Of a stretch of 64,000 nucleotides of DNA, positions 38,438 through 56,558 are shown piece after piece; the stretch's first letter is position 1; each line of letters starts with the position of its first letter. Both the position numbers and the translations under genes were made by a program. The notes below the pieces were generated by a model, which did not search any database, was not told the origin of the DNA, and saw only the letters and a list, made by a program, of their open reading frames with translations. The DNA is taken from assembly GCF_003545885.1 (NCBI RefSeq), contig NZ_QHCT01000001.1, positions 868,001 to 932,000 of the forward strand, written 5' to 3'. Origin of the DNA: Leptospira stimsonii. Its GTDB lineage: Bacteria > Spirochaetota > Leptospiria > Leptospirales > Leptospiraceae.

Positions 38438-39370
38438 CTATCTACAGTCTATTTGTCCGCAATTGTCCCTTTCTTCTTCAGTTTCCAAAGTTACGTGAGC
38501 GATTTGTAGTTCTTTCAAAATGGCTCTTGCTTCCGATTTAATCAGTCTTCTTTTTTCCGATGTAAGATCGTTCTGTAAAACAAGGTGAGCCGTTAGGGCA
38601 TTTTCGGTCGTACTCAGAGGCCAAATATGAACATGATGAATATTTAATACTCCTTCGATGGACTTCAGTTGTTTTTCAACCGTTTCGGAATGGATTTTAT
38701 CGGGTGTGGAATCCAAGCTTAAACGAAGACTTTCCTTAAAAAGAGGAATATTTCCATATAAGATGATCAAACCGATGATGAGGCCGGTGATAGGATCGAT
38801 CCAATAGATTCCTTTCCATTGGATCAATAGACCCGAAACGATGACTCCCAAAGAAACCAACCCGTCTGCGAGTAGATGTAGGTAAGCGCCTTTCAAGTTT
38901 AAGTCGCTGTCCTTACCTTTGTGAAATAAAAACGAAGTAGAGAAGTTTACAAAAACTCCCACGAGCGCAACGAGCGCGATCATTCCACCGGGGACCGGAC
39001 TCGGCTTGGAAAGTTTTTCAATCGATTCATAGACGATAAACGCGAAGGTTCCGAAGAGAAGAATGGAATTGAGAAGGCTGACTAGTATCGAAGACTTTTT
39101 CAAACCGTAAGTAAATCCCCGCGAAGGAGCCCGTTGCTGGAGTTTAATCGCAATCCAAGCGAGGAACAGAGAACTAACATCCATTAAGTTATGGCCCGCG
39201 TCCGACAACAACGCAAGAGAGCCCGACCAAAGACCGATTCCCGCTTCGATTGCGGCATAGAGAAGATTAAAAGACATGGCGATCAACAAGGCTCTGCTCG
39301 AACTTTGATGATGATCATGGGCGTGATGAGAATGATCGTGAGAATGGTGATGCGAGTGATGATGACCCAT
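38438..39370 (-). CDS. cation diffusion facilitator metal exporter
   Basis: A 310-residue CDF transporter exporting Zn2+ or similar divalent ions by proton exchange. The His-rich N-terminus (12 His in the first 20 residues) is cytoplasmic and may bind metal. The two metal-site motifs HxxxD are present: LLSDAGHNLMD in helix 2 and HLLADGLVS in helix 5. There are six hydrophobic helices and a C-terminal cytoplasmic domain with NIHHVHIWPLS. This is the ZitB/CzcD type. A dyad that may be a Fur-family operator lies about 85 bases upstream. Confidence 0.94.
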   Translation of the reverse strand: MGHHHSHHHSHDHSHHAHDHHQSSSRALLIAMSFNLLYAAIEAGIGLWSGSLALLSDAGHNLMDVSSLFLAWIAIKLQQRAPSRGFTYGLKKSSILVSLLNSILLFGTFAFIVYESIEKLSKPSPVPGGMIALVALVGVFVNFSTSFLFHKGKDSDLNLKGAYLHLLADGLVSLGVIVSGLLIQWKGIYWIDPITGLIIGLIILYGNIPLFKESLRLSLDSTPDKIHSETVEKQLKSIEGVLNIHHVHIWPLSTTENALTAHLVLQNDLTSEKRRLIKSEARAILKELQIAHVTLETEEERDNCGQIDCR

Positions 39371-39452
39371 GTTTGTTACCGAATCGAAATGGAATTCTAT
39401 TCCCAGATTAGAGGTTCCACCGATATGTAAATAGAAAAAAACTTTTGTTGTT

Positions 39453-39466
39453 GAGAATCGATTCTC
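39453..39466 (-). promoter_or_regulatory. palindrome upstream of the CDF exporter
   Basis: The 14-base perfect palindrome GAGAATCGATTCTC is followed at once by a second dyad, TTCTC-TTAT-GAGAA. It lies 83-96 bases before the exporter start. The AT-rich 7-1-7-like form resembles Fur-family (Fur/Zur/PerR) boxes; a role in metal control is inference. Confidence 0.55.
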
Positions 39467-39620
39467 TTATGAGAACCCCTTTGGGTATGATTCCTCACAA
39501 GTCACATATATTAGACTTTTCTAAAAGAATTTAAGTTTCTTGAAATTGATTTCCTAATATCGGAGAGAGCCTCGATTTAGAAATGTCACGTTTTCTCTTT
39601 TTGATTTTGAAAAAGAGAGT

Positions 39621-42140
39621 TCAAAGAGGAGTCGACTTTGAATTCTTTTTTTGAGAAACGGTCGATTCCAAAATTTCTTCTAACTTAAGAATTCTTTCCG
39701 CGTTGTTCAATCCTTTGTATGCTCGAATGAGATTTCTCAGATTTCGGACGTTTTTCGGATCTCGGATTCTAAGCCGCTCACCTACGTCCACGGACTGATT
39801 CATATCTCCGGCCTTTCTTAACATTCTCGAAGTATAAGCGAGCATTACGTCGTCCGATGGGATCGCTTTCAAATATTCGTGGGCGCAGAAGGAAGCTTTG
39901 TCGTATTCTCTCAAACGAAAGTAAGCCAAGCTAAGTTCTTTCAACGCGGCCGGATGTGCTTGTTTCCCGTCGTTCCATTCGGCAAAAAATTTATCCAGGG
40001 ACTTTTTATCTTTTTTGGAGAATTTGATTTTCACCTTTTTAGGAACGATTCCGTTCCATTCGATTCTCATGATGGAAAGATCGTCGGTAAGAACTCCCTC
40101 CCTTTCAAGTTGAGAGTTGATTCTTTCCAAATCACCTTTGGATTCTTCTACGATGCGAAGAATTCTGGTCTCATCGTAGTTCATATTATTTTTACCGTCG
40201 ATGTTCTCCAAAAGAATGTCGTCGCGGCCGTCCGATCCGTTAAAGAGAACGTCCCCCGGCATAAACTGAAACGTTTGTACGGAAAGTGTTCCTTCCACAA
40301 GTTGAGATCCGAGCTTTCTGTAAAAAACGTTCTCGCCTAAAAAAGAAGCGATTCCATCCCGATAAAGAATGGAATAAGGATGTTCCGCGTTCATATAATA
40401 AGTAAAACCGGTGTCGTCCTCGATGACTCCGAGAACGATCGAAACCAACATGGAACCTTCGAAACTTTCAAAAACTCTATGCAATTCTATGAATGCGTTT
40501 TTCAGCCATCGTTCCGGATAAAGGTCTTTCATAAAAGCGCTGAAGCGGGTTCTTTCTATGATCGATTTGAAAACCGCACCCAAGACTAAAGCTCCGCCGG
40601 CTCCTTGCATCGATTTTCCCATCGCGTCCGCATTGAAGAATACGGTGACTCTTCTTCCTTTGAGAACGATACTTTCCGTCTTGCAGAGATCACCACCGAT
40701 TTCGTTTCTGATATTCTTAAAATGAAACTGTTTCTTCTGTTTGATAAAAAATTCGATCTTAACGTTTTCGCTTTCCGCGTTGTTTTGTCCAAGAGGATTG
40801 ATGAGCAAGGAGGTGAGAAAATAATCTCCGTCTTGTTGGTCTTTCAGTTTGCTCATCTTATCTAAAGTATCCGTAAGTTCACGGGTTCTTTCTTCTACTC
40901 TTTGCTCGAGATTTGCGTTCAGTTCTTCCGTCTTTGCATGAAGTTCGCTGAATCTTTCCGCGAGAATCGTGGCGATTCCCATCACATAAAAGAAGAATCC
41001 GTATTTACTCAGTGCAAGACCCGTATTGAAGATTAAGGAATCCAAAACGTCGAAGATCGCGGTAAAAGTGATAATCACGGTGCCTAGGAAAAGCCGTTTC
41101 GCAGAAGGAAGTTTTAGTCGAATGCCCTTGATCAAAACGTAAAAGTTTACGGGAACAGCGTAGAAGATCGCTCCCATTTGCCACAGTCGAAGTACGTATT
41201 CGGAAATATACATCGGGGTGAACAAAGTAGGAATCACCAAAATAAGATTGAAGATAGAATAATATCGAATCGGAGCGATCGTCTTCCCGTAAAAAAGCTG
41301 ACTCATAAAGGTAAAATAGCTCGAAATGCAGATATACAGCGCAATCAATTCGATTCTTTGGATGAGGGTGGAGTCGATTGGATTTTCAAAAACCGCTGAC
41401 GACCTAGTGTATATATAAAGTCCGAGTAAAAGGGCGAAAAGACCGAAGGAAAAATTGTGTCTTTCCTTTCTCCGTTTTAGAAAGAGAAAAAGATGATATA
41501 ACCCCGTTGTGATATAAATTCCGATCAGGATCAGTGCGATCCGATCTTGTTCTTTATATATTAAATTTTTATAATACCCAATCTCATAGCCGGAGGTGAG
41601 ATAGAATCCAGTATGATCGTATTTCGGATCGCCCGAAAGTTTGATTACGAGGCGATTTCCTTTTTGTTTGAGAATTTCGCGATCGATTTCGTAAACCTGA
41701 CCTCGAACGGTCCTATGGAAAGTTACTTTATCGTTCGAAATTTCCCCTTCCTTTGCGATGATCTTTCCGTTGATATAGATCTCGAAAGTTTCTCCAATTT
41801 CACCGAGACGAACTCCTGGTTCCAAAGGGCTTTCCAGGAAGCCGTTCGGAAGATCGAACTCGGTGTAAAAAGTAAAGGTGTGTAGGGAAGAATGATGCGA
41901 GTAGAATTTATTTACCCAGATCGGAAAGGTTCGAACATTCTTCCATTCCGAATCGAGAGCGAAGTTTTCCTTTAAAAAATCATTTTCAAAACGATCTATA
42001 ATTCTCCATTCTTTCGGAGTACAATTGTCTTCCGCATCGCAGGTCTTGACGAGGTCGATCGAATTCTGCGCAAACAAAGTGGAATGGAAAAAAAAGAACA
42101 AAAAAAAGGTATATGCAAAAGTTCTAAACTGCTGATTCAT
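39621..42140 (-). CDS. 7TM-DISM protein with SpoIIE phosphatase and TPR
   Basis: About 839 residues. The start at 42140 gives an N-terminal signal (FAYTFFLFFFFHSTLFA); the frame stays open to a GTG at 42191. Next come a periplasmic sensing domain (about 35-190, GEIGETFEIYINGKII), seven hydrophobic helices (about 195-395) and a coiled coil (HAKTEELNANLEQRVEERTREL). A PP2C/SpoIIE phosphatase domain follows (about 450-690), with GGDLCK, FFNADAMGKSMQGAGGALVL and LFNGSDGRDD; its metal-binding Asp residues are present. Helical TPR-like repeats end the protein. It probably dephosphorylates an anti-anti-sigma factor or other partner in response to an extracellular ligand. No anti-sigma gene is adjacent. 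Confidence 0.85.
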   Translation of the reverse strand: MNQQFRTFAYTFFLFFFFHSTLFAQNSIDLVKTCDAEDNCTPKEWRIIDRFENDFLKENFALDSEWKNVRTFPIWVNKFYSHHSSLHTFTFYTEFDLPNGFLESPLEPGVRLGEIGETFEIYINGKIIAKEGEISNDKVTFHRTVRGQVYEIDREILKQKGNRLVIKLSGDPKYDHTGFYLTSGYEIGYYKNLIYKEQDRIALILIGIYITTGLYHLFLFLKRRKERHNFSFGLFALLLGLYIYTRSSAVFENPIDSTLIQRIELIALYICISSYFTFMSQLFYGKTIAPIRYYSIFNLILVIPTLFTPMYISEYVLRLWQMGAIFYAVPVNFYVLIKGIRLKLPSAKRLFLGTVIITFTAIFDVLDSLIFNTGLALSKYGFFFYVMGIATILAERFSELHAKTEELNANLEQRVEERTRELTDTLDKMSKLKDQQDGDYFLTSLLINPLGQNNAESENVKIEFFIKQKKQFHFKNIRNEIGGDLCKTESIVLKGRRVTVFFNADAMGKSMQGAGGALVLGAVFKSIIERTRFSAFMKDLYPERWLKNAFIELHRVFESFEGSMLVSIVLGVIEDDTGFTYYMNAEHPYSILYRDGIASFLGENVFYRKLGSQLVEGTLSVQTFQFMPGDVLFNGSDGRDDILLENIDGKNNMNYDETRILRIVEESKGDLERINSQLEREGVLTDDLSIMRIEWNGIVPKKVKIKFSKKDKKSLDKFFAEWNDGKQAHPAALKELSLAYFRLREYDKASFCAHEYLKAIPSDDVMLAYTSRMLRKAGDMNQSVDVGERLRIRDPKNVRNLRNLIRAYKGLNNAERILKLEEILESTVSQKKNSKSTPL

Positions 42141-42191
42141 TTGTCTTTTGGAAATGGCTCCTCCAAGGAGCCGATAAAACCAGAACTTCAC

Positions 42192-42507
42192 TGGGAAGGA
42201 CCAAAACTTTCTTTATCGGAGTTGTTACCGATTTTTTTACCTAAGAAAGAAAGCGATCAAGAGATCCATGGGAGAATGAAATGTCGCATCGCATTTACAA
42301 GCATATTTTTTACCGGGAAATGCTCCCCGTTCGTTCTTGCTCCTAAAAGGAGTTAGATCGTTCTTTTTTTATAAGGTGCGATCCTTCTTGGATTCTTCGT
42401 TTCCAAAAGTTTACGGTTCTCCCTTTTTTTAAAAAATGTCAGGAAAGAGGTCAGAGAAGTAAACTATTGTTGCAATTGTTGTCAAAAGATGCATTTATTG
42501 TCGATTT
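42192..42507. other. divergent intergenic region
   Basis: About 315 bases between the phosphatase gene (minus) and the plus-strand gene at 42508. It carries a small hairpin ATCGG-8-CCGAT with a T-run near 42216-42238. Just inside the left edge, GGCTCC/GGAGCC at about 42155-42171 forms a stem over GGAGGAG in the minus-strand leader. Confidence 0.4.
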
Positions 42508-43505
<998 letters not shown>

Positions 43506-43512
<7 letters not shown>

Positions 43513-43937
43513 AAGCGGCGAACGAGGATCCACGCAAAAAAAGAAAACGAAAGGTAAAACGAAATTCGATTTGGGGTGAAATTCTCATCGTTTTTGCCGG
43601 CTTACCGATTTTGATCGTCTGGGTAACATTACGGACGTTCGTTTGCTGGGGGAACTTGGGTTTTTTCGGAGAACTTTTTTGCAGGGTTTCCGGATTTATA
43701 AAACCGATCCTTTTGATTTCCACGCTCGTATTGTTGGCGATCACGATTTTCGATCTTCATAAGTTAGGCGATGAACTGGAAGATCTTCCGAAATGGGCCT
43801 GGAAACGAAGTTATAAAGGATTTCGATCCCTGGACAACTGGGAGAAGTTTCATTTTTTGTTCTCCTTCTTTTCATTCCTTGGCGCTTTGATCATAGGAAT
43901 TTATCTCCTTCATCATTTTGAATTTAGTTTATTTTAA
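43506..43937 (+). CDS. small inner-membrane protein
   Basis: A 143-residue protein with a basic N-terminus (RKKRKRKVKRN) and three hydrophobic helices (IVFAGLPILIVWVTLR, ILLISTLVLLAITIF and FLGALIIGIYLL). I do not recognise it. It overlaps the preceding exported protein gene by 7 bases and precedes the first GMC oxidoreductase gene by 27 bases, so the three may form one operon. Confidence 0.7.
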
Positions 43938-43964
43938 TATATCAATATAAGTATCGGGGTTGTA

Positions 43965-45689
43965 ATGAAAAAATACGAAGCGGTTGTGATAGGCACCGGT
44001 TTCGGCGGAGCCGTAAACGGTTGTAGGTTGAGTAAAAAATGGCCGGGACAGGTTTTGATCCTGGAACGCGGTAAACGTTATCCAAAGGGCTCTTTCCCGC
44101 GATCTCCGCACGATATGGCCAAAAATTTTTGGAACGTTCCGGAAGAAAATAAGAAGAAGATTCGACCTGGAAAACTATCCAAGTTGAATCAAACCGGTTT
44201 GTTCGATATTCGGAATTATCCGAATATGGACGTGGTTTTATCAGCCGGACTCGGAGGCGGGTCTTTGATTTATGCGAACGTTTTTTTGGAACCGCCGGAA
44301 CACATTTTCGACGATAGATGGCCGGCAACCGTAAAAAAGAAAAGCCTCACTTCGTATTACAAAATCGTAAAGGAAGTATTGGGTTCGCGACCGATCCCTT
44401 TGAATAACGATCCAAGAAGAAGAATCGTTCGTACGGAACTTTATCAGAAGTTTGCAAAGTCTCAGGGAAGAGAATCCAAACTCGCCGATATCAACGTATT
44501 CTTCGGGAACGATTTTAAGAAGCCGACTGAAATCGGACTTCAGGAAAAAAATCGTTACGGCGCAGTTCAAACTTCGTGCACTTATTGTGCGGAATGCGAT
44601 ATCGGATGTAATTCACATTCTAAAAATACATTGGATCTGAATTATCTTTTCGTAGCAGAGAATAAATACAAAGCCGATATTCGTACGGAACATCTCGTTC
44701 AGAAAATCGTTCCGGTTTCCGCCGAAGGAAACGACGATCCGTCCGCTCATGGAGAACACGGTTATAGGATTTATTTCCTCGATCTATCTTCTTCGAATCG
44801 AGGACTCGAGTCCGTCCTTGCAAAAAGAGTCGTAGTCTCCGCGGGAACGTTAGGCACAACGGAACTTCTTCTTAAGTGTAAGGAAGAATACAAAACCCTT
44901 CCCGACATTTCGGAGCACATTGGAAAACAATTTTCCGGAAACGGAGACTTTTTATCTTTTGCGACAAAGGGAACCCATCCTGCGGATCCGAACTACGGAC
45001 CGGTCATCACTCAATACACGGATTATAATCTTTTCAAAAACTTTGATCCGAAAAAAGCCTTCGTTTTGGAGGACGCAAGTTATCCGGTCTTTGCCGCATA
45101 TTTTGCGGAAGCGGCGATCCCATTCATTTTTAGAATCGGGTTTTTCTTTCATATGATCGGCGAACTCTTTAAACGTTTTTTCACCGGAAAAATATTCGGT
45201 AGGGTTGGTTATCTCATGAGTGAGTTGATGAAAGGGGATGTTTCCTACACTTCTTTGGTGCTTCTCTGCATGGGTGTCGACCGTTCGGACGGGAGAATGG
45301 TTTTGGACCGGAAACGGGGAATCCAAGTGCAATGGCCTCAGAAAAACAGTATGCCTCTGTACGAAGCGATTTTGGACGTAACGAAGAATTTTGCTTCTTA
45401 CATAAAAGCCAAGACGCATTTTGCGATGCCGACCTGGGCTTGGCCGATACGGAATAACGTATCCGTACACCCGTTAGGTGGTTGTATACTTGGAAATTCT
45501 AAGGTGAACGCGGTGACTTCCGCGGATCCGAAGACGTTTGGACAGGTTTTTTCGTATCAAGGACTCTACGTGGCCGATGGGAGCCTTTCGCCGACCGCAA
45601 TCGGCGCGAATCCTTCCATGACGATCGCGGCTCTTTCCGAACGTGTAGCGGAGGGAATTACGGGGATAAAGCCGACGCCAAAACTTTAA
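43965..45689 (+). CDS. GMC oxidoreductase, cholesterol oxidase-like
   Basis: A 574-residue FAD enzyme. The FAD-binding GTGFGGAVNG lies at 10-19, and the second family segment GLGGGSLIYANVFLEPP at 95-111. The C-terminal signature is HPLGGCILG plus GANPSMTIAALSER. Between them Cys205, Cys208, Cys211 and Cys215 lie in CX2CX2CX3C, followed by NTLDLNYL, a ferredoxin-like set. It would oxidise an alcohol on a hydrophobic, possibly sterol-like, substrate. It has no signal peptide. The next gene is the large cyclase, after a 116-base gap. Confidence 0.88.
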   Translation: MKKYEAVVIGTGFGGAVNGCRLSKKWPGQVLILERGKRYPKGSFPRSPHDMAKNFWNVPEENKKKIRPGKLSKLNQTGLFDIRNYPNMDVVLSAGLGGGSLIYANVFLEPPEHIFDDRWPATVKKKSLTSYYKIVKEVLGSRPIPLNNDPRRRIVRTELYQKFAKSQGRESKLADINVFFGNDFKKPTEIGLQEKNRYGAVQTSCTYCAECDIGCNSHSKNTLDLNYLFVAENKYKADIRTEHLVQKIVPVSAEGNDDPSAHGEHGYRIYFLDLSSSNRGLESVLAKRVVVSAGTLGTTELLLKCKEEYKTLPDISEHIGKQFSGNGDFLSFATKGTHPADPNYGPVITQYTDYNLFKNFDPKKAFVLEDASYPVFAAYFAEAAIPFIFRIGFFFHMIGELFKRFFTGKIFGRVGYLMSELMKGDVSYTSLVLLCMGVDRSDGRMVLDRKRGIQVQWPQKNSMPLYEAILDVTKNFASYIKAKTHFAMPTWAWPIRNNVSVHPLGGCILGNSKVNAVTSADPKTFGQVFSYQGLYVADGSLSPTAIGANPSMTIAALSERVAEGITGIKPTPKL

Positions 45690-45699
45690 TAAAAATTAC

Positions 45700-45770
45700 A
45701 ATTCTGCAAGCTAAAGGACAATACCGCGAATAATTGGTCAAAATTCTTCGTCTAACAGCCTTGCAGAATT
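45700..45770. repeat. long inverted repeat between GMC and cyclase genes
   Basis: Perfect 11-bp arms AATTCTGCAAG (45700-45710) and CTTGCAGAATT (45760-45770), separated by 49 bases. It may be a terminator-like or regulatory RNA structure; no U-run follows the right arm. Confidence 0.5.
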
Positions 45771-45793
45771 GATGAAACAAAAATAACATTCGA

Positions 45794-49996
<4,203 letters not shown>

Positions 49997-50055
49997 ATTT
50001 GAGAGCTGAAAGAATATTCAATATTTAGAATGTTCTGCTTCGGCTTGGAGCTGAT

Positions 50056-50084
50056 TTGAAATCGGACTTTTGGTCCGATTTCAA
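50056..50084. terminator. 12-bp hairpin between convergent genes
   Basis: TTGAAATCGGAC (50056-50067) pairs perfectly with GTCCGATTTCAA (50073-50084) over a 5-base loop. It lies between the cyclase gene and the convergent methyltransferase gene. No U-run, so it may act as a stabiliser or bidirectional stop. Confidence 0.65.
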
Positions 50085-50134
50085 GGGATTTCAAAATTCG
50101 GCTATCAAGAAGAATGAGGAGTCGAATTCTTCTT

Positions 50135-50845
50135 TTACTTCGCTTTTTTTCCTGCGAAAAATGCAATTGCTCCGATCACATACAATTCGTAATCCTTAAA
50201 GTTTTCTTTGAGAGCCGATTCCAAATCCGAAAAAGTGTCTTGTGTATTGTGAAACACTCCTCTTCGGTTTAGATTTTTCATTCCCCTGCGAGAGAGATAA
50301 TGGGTCTGGCCTAGATCATGTAAGGCGGTCGATCCGAAAATCACTCCTTCCGGATTTCGAATTTTGAGAAGATTCTGAAACGCGGTGGAGGCTTTTTCGC
50401 GAATCGGACCCGGCACGCAGTGAAACAGAAAACTCATGCCGATGGAATCGAACTTTTCTTCGGTCTCGATCGGCTCGAGGATATTGGCACGATATGCGTT
50501 GAAGTTTCCGGCAAGACCGGACAATCTTCTTCTGGCTTCTATCAGGCTGTTCGCGTTCAAATCCATAACGGAAATGGTCGGCTTTGCAACGGGAAATTTC
50601 GCTTTCTGAAGAAGATAACCCGTTCCAACTCCTATGTCGAGATGATTTGCGCTGAGATATTTATTATAAAGCTGGACCATATTTTGTGGGGGACAACGCC
50701 AGAACCAACGGCTGATGATATGCAAAACGACAAGGTCGTAAATTCTGAGAAAACTGCTCGTATAGACTTGTTGACCTTCGATCACTTCTTGGCTGTATTT
50801 TTCCTCGGACATTCCAAGATCGATATAAAGCTGATTTTGTTGCAT
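50135..50845 (-). CDS. class I SAM-dependent methyltransferase
   Basis: About 236 residues. The SAM-binding motif HLDIGVGTGYLLQKA is present, followed by ISVMDLNANSLIEARRRL (acidic residue binding the ribose) and EKFDSIGMSFLFHCVPG. The latter resembles methyltransferases acting on small molecules. The ATG at 50845 with AAGGAAG upstream is chosen over the open frame to 50905. The substrate is unknown. It sits between the cyclase and the second GMC oxidoreductase gene. Confidence 0.85.
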   Translation of the reverse strand: MQQNQLYIDLGMSEEKYSQEVIEGQQVYTSSFLRIYDLVVLHIISRWFWRCPPQNMVQLYNKYLSANHLDIGVGTGYLLQKAKFPVAKPTISVMDLNANSLIEARRRLSGLAGNFNAYRANILEPIETEEKFDSIGMSFLFHCVPGPIREKASTAFQNLLKIRNPEGVIFGSTALHDLGQTHYLSRRGMKNLNRRGVFHNTQDTFSDLESALKENFKDYELYVIGAIAFFAGKKAK

Positions 50846-50972
50846 TAACTGGCTTCCTTTTGGTTTCTTTGTTTGTATTGGACTAGATGGAAGAATGGAT
50901 CTCAAAAGCCGTTTCCTTTTTGATAATGAAACGACTTTTTCTCTATATTTGTTTTCGATATTTCCGGTTTCT

Positions 50973-51019
50973 AAAAAAGAGAAGAGGATTTGTGTTTATC
51001 TCTCGACTCTTCTTTTTTT
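50973..51019 (-). terminator. terminator after the second GMC gene
   Basis: On the minus strand A7 plus GAAGAG pairs with CTCTTC, then a TCTTTTTT run follows, with a 20-base loop. It lies about 125 bases after the stop of the GMC gene at 51144. Confidence 0.6.
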
Positions 51020-51143
51020 AACAATAGTATCAATATTTCTAAATTAGAAGAATAGAATGCATCAAAACAGTGTCAAATGTTATATTAGAATTTGATGCGA
51101 TTCATTGATTCGAATTATATATTGATATGATCGTTTTACGGTT

Positions 51144-52715
51144 TTATAGGTTGGAACAGATTGCCGCCGCAGTATGTTCTGCAACTGCAGAGATGGTCAT
51201 CACCGGGTGAAATCCGATCGAAGAAGGAATTACGGATCCGTCCGCGATGAACAAATTCTTATACCCGAAAACTTCTCCCGTTTCGGATACGACCCCCTTG
51301 TCCGGATTGGCTCCTAAATGACAACCACCCATCGAGTGTACGGAGAGAATTCGATTGAACAGTAAGAAAGTGGCGAGCGGGCCGAATTGTCCTCCGTAGG
51401 CATCTCCTACTTGTTGCATCGAAGCCGTCATGTTTTGGATCAAAGTTTGATTCTCTTTTGAATAATTCCACTTTACATCGATATCTTTTCCGCAACGAAC
51501 GATTCTTCCGTTAGCATTGTCTCTTCCGATCGCAAAGAGATTCGACATGTACTTCGGATCTCCCGCGCCAGGCGCTCCGGGAGGTAAAGGTTTGGAGATC
51601 CATCCCTTCTTGAAGATTAAGGGAAGAATCCACTTCAAACTTTTCCAAAAAAGAGGTCCGATCAATCGTAAGAACCAATTCGGTTTTGCGATTCCCAACG
51701 AAGCAAGGACGGCCATCACGGGTTCGTTGAACGTAGGCGCCGCCATCGTATATTGAAATCCCTCCGGAAAATAATTGATCACTGTTGTAACGTCCGGACC
51801 GTCCCAAGGTTTGAGATCGGTTTTGCTGGATTCGATTCCTCCTAAGAAATCTCCGTTTCCGGAATATCCTTTCCCAAGTTGTTTGCTTAAATTCGGAAGT
51901 GTTTTGTAATAATCTCTGCTGTTAAAAAGAATTCGGTTGGTTCCTAACGTTCCCGCGGATAGGACGACTCTTTTCCCATAGACGGAATGTTTTTCGCCGG
52001 TTACGGTATTCTCGTAGAAAACGATATAACCGCCCTTCGGATCGGGAGCGATATGCGAAGCCAAAGAATCCGTTTGAAATACGGCACCGTTTTTTTGTGC
52101 ATCGGCAATATAATTGAAATCTAATGTGTTTTTTGCCCCGTGATTGCATCCGAATTCGCATTCCGCACAACGTAGACAAACGGATTGACCGGGTCTCGCC
52201 GGTTTTAACCAACTGACCGCCTCATCGGGATCAAAGTGAGAATGACGATTCAAATCCGCCGCGGCCTTGAACTTGTTTCGTTTAGGGAGATCCCATTCCG
52301 GAGGAACCGGTTTTACATCGAGTTTGGAAGCGACTTTATCGTAATAAGGATCCAAATAGTTTCGATTGAAGGGAGCAGGCCATCTCGGATCTTGAAAAAC
52401 CGCGTCGTCGGGCCGGATATGTATGTTCGCATAAATCAAAGATCCTCCACCCAAACCGGAGGCGGTGACGGTTCCAAGGCCGCTGAAAAAATTCAGTTCG
52501 TAAAGTCCTAAGGACTTTTTCTTTTTTGGATAACGCCAGAGAAGATTGTTCACGTTCTGGACGTCTCTGGGAAACATTCCCTGAGTATATTTTTTTCCGC
52601 GTTCTAATACCAAAACTTTTTGGCCTTTTTCTGAAAGACGTAAGGCGCTGATGGATCCGCCGAATCCGGATCCGATCACGACTGCGTCGTATTGTTGCAC
52701 GTTGTTTTTTGACAT
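51144..52715 (-). CDS. GMC oxidoreductase, cholesterol oxidase-like
   Basis: A 523-residue paralogue of the enzyme at 43965. FAD loop GSGFGGSISALRL is at 15-27, then GLGGGSLIYANIHI at 88-101. Cys180, Cys183, Cys186 and Cys190 form CX2CX2CX3C. The C-terminal signature is HSMGGCHLG and FHPVMTISAVAEH. It lacks a signal peptide. It lies 49 bases after the fused GMC-hydrolase gene on the same strand, so both are probably one operon. Substrate unknown. Confidence 0.88.
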   Translation of the reverse strand: MSKNNVQQYDAVVIGSGFGGSISALRLSEKGQKVLVLERGKKYTQGMFPRDVQNVNNLLWRYPKKKKSLGLYELNFFSGLGTVTASGLGGGSLIYANIHIRPDDAVFQDPRWPAPFNRNYLDPYYDKVASKLDVKPVPPEWDLPKRNKFKAAADLNRHSHFDPDEAVSWLKPARPGQSVCLRCAECEFGCNHGAKNTLDFNYIADAQKNGAVFQTDSLASHIAPDPKGGYIVFYENTVTGEKHSVYGKRVVLSAGTLGTNRILFNSRDYYKTLPNLSKQLGKGYSGNGDFLGGIESSKTDLKPWDGPDVTTVINYFPEGFQYTMAAPTFNEPVMAVLASLGIAKPNWFLRLIGPLFWKSLKWILPLIFKKGWISKPLPPGAPGAGDPKYMSNLFAIGRDNANGRIVRCGKDIDVKWNYSKENQTLIQNMTASMQQVGDAYGGQFGPLATFLLFNRILSVHSMGGCHLGANPDKGVVSETGEVFGYKNLFIADGSVIPSSIGFHPVMTISAVAEHTAAAICSNL

Positions 52716-52764
52716 TCTTCCTTCCGTAAGAGAAATTAATAAAATTCTAATCTATTGATTCGCT

Positions 52765-56181
<3,417 letters not shown>

Positions 56182-56558
56182 TGTTTTTGCCTGGGTTAAA
56201 TTGGCAAAATATTTCCAAAAAAGGAAAATATTGCAAGAAAAATTGTAAGGCTAAAGGTTAAGAATCGGCAATATTTTAACAAAAAAGCGCGGATACTGAT
56301 GAAAAAGTGCGATTCGATCCGTTTCCGGATTTTCGGTTTCCTCAATCGTTTCCTTGTAAAAAGAGCAATTAACGTTTTTATAATTCGATTCTTGTGCGCG
56401 TTAAGAATTCTTTGATTGACTTATTTCACGATGATTTTCGATAATGAAATTCAGAAAACTGAATATGATTGTTTGATTCCATCTTAAATTCCAACTCCTC
56501 GCATTCCTGAAAAAGGGAAGGGAGTTCCATATTTATTTCAAAATTAAGAAGGAATCAA
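56182..56558 (+). promoter_or_regulatory. intergenic region with candidate rsgA promoter
   Basis: About 375 AT-rich bases between divergent genes. A good sigma-70-like promoter on the plus strand has TTGACT at 56416-56421 and GATAAT at 56440-56445 (18-base spacing), about 110 bases before rsgA. A GGAGTTCC unit related to the repeats elsewhere occurs near 56520. No gene seen. Confidence 0.55.
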
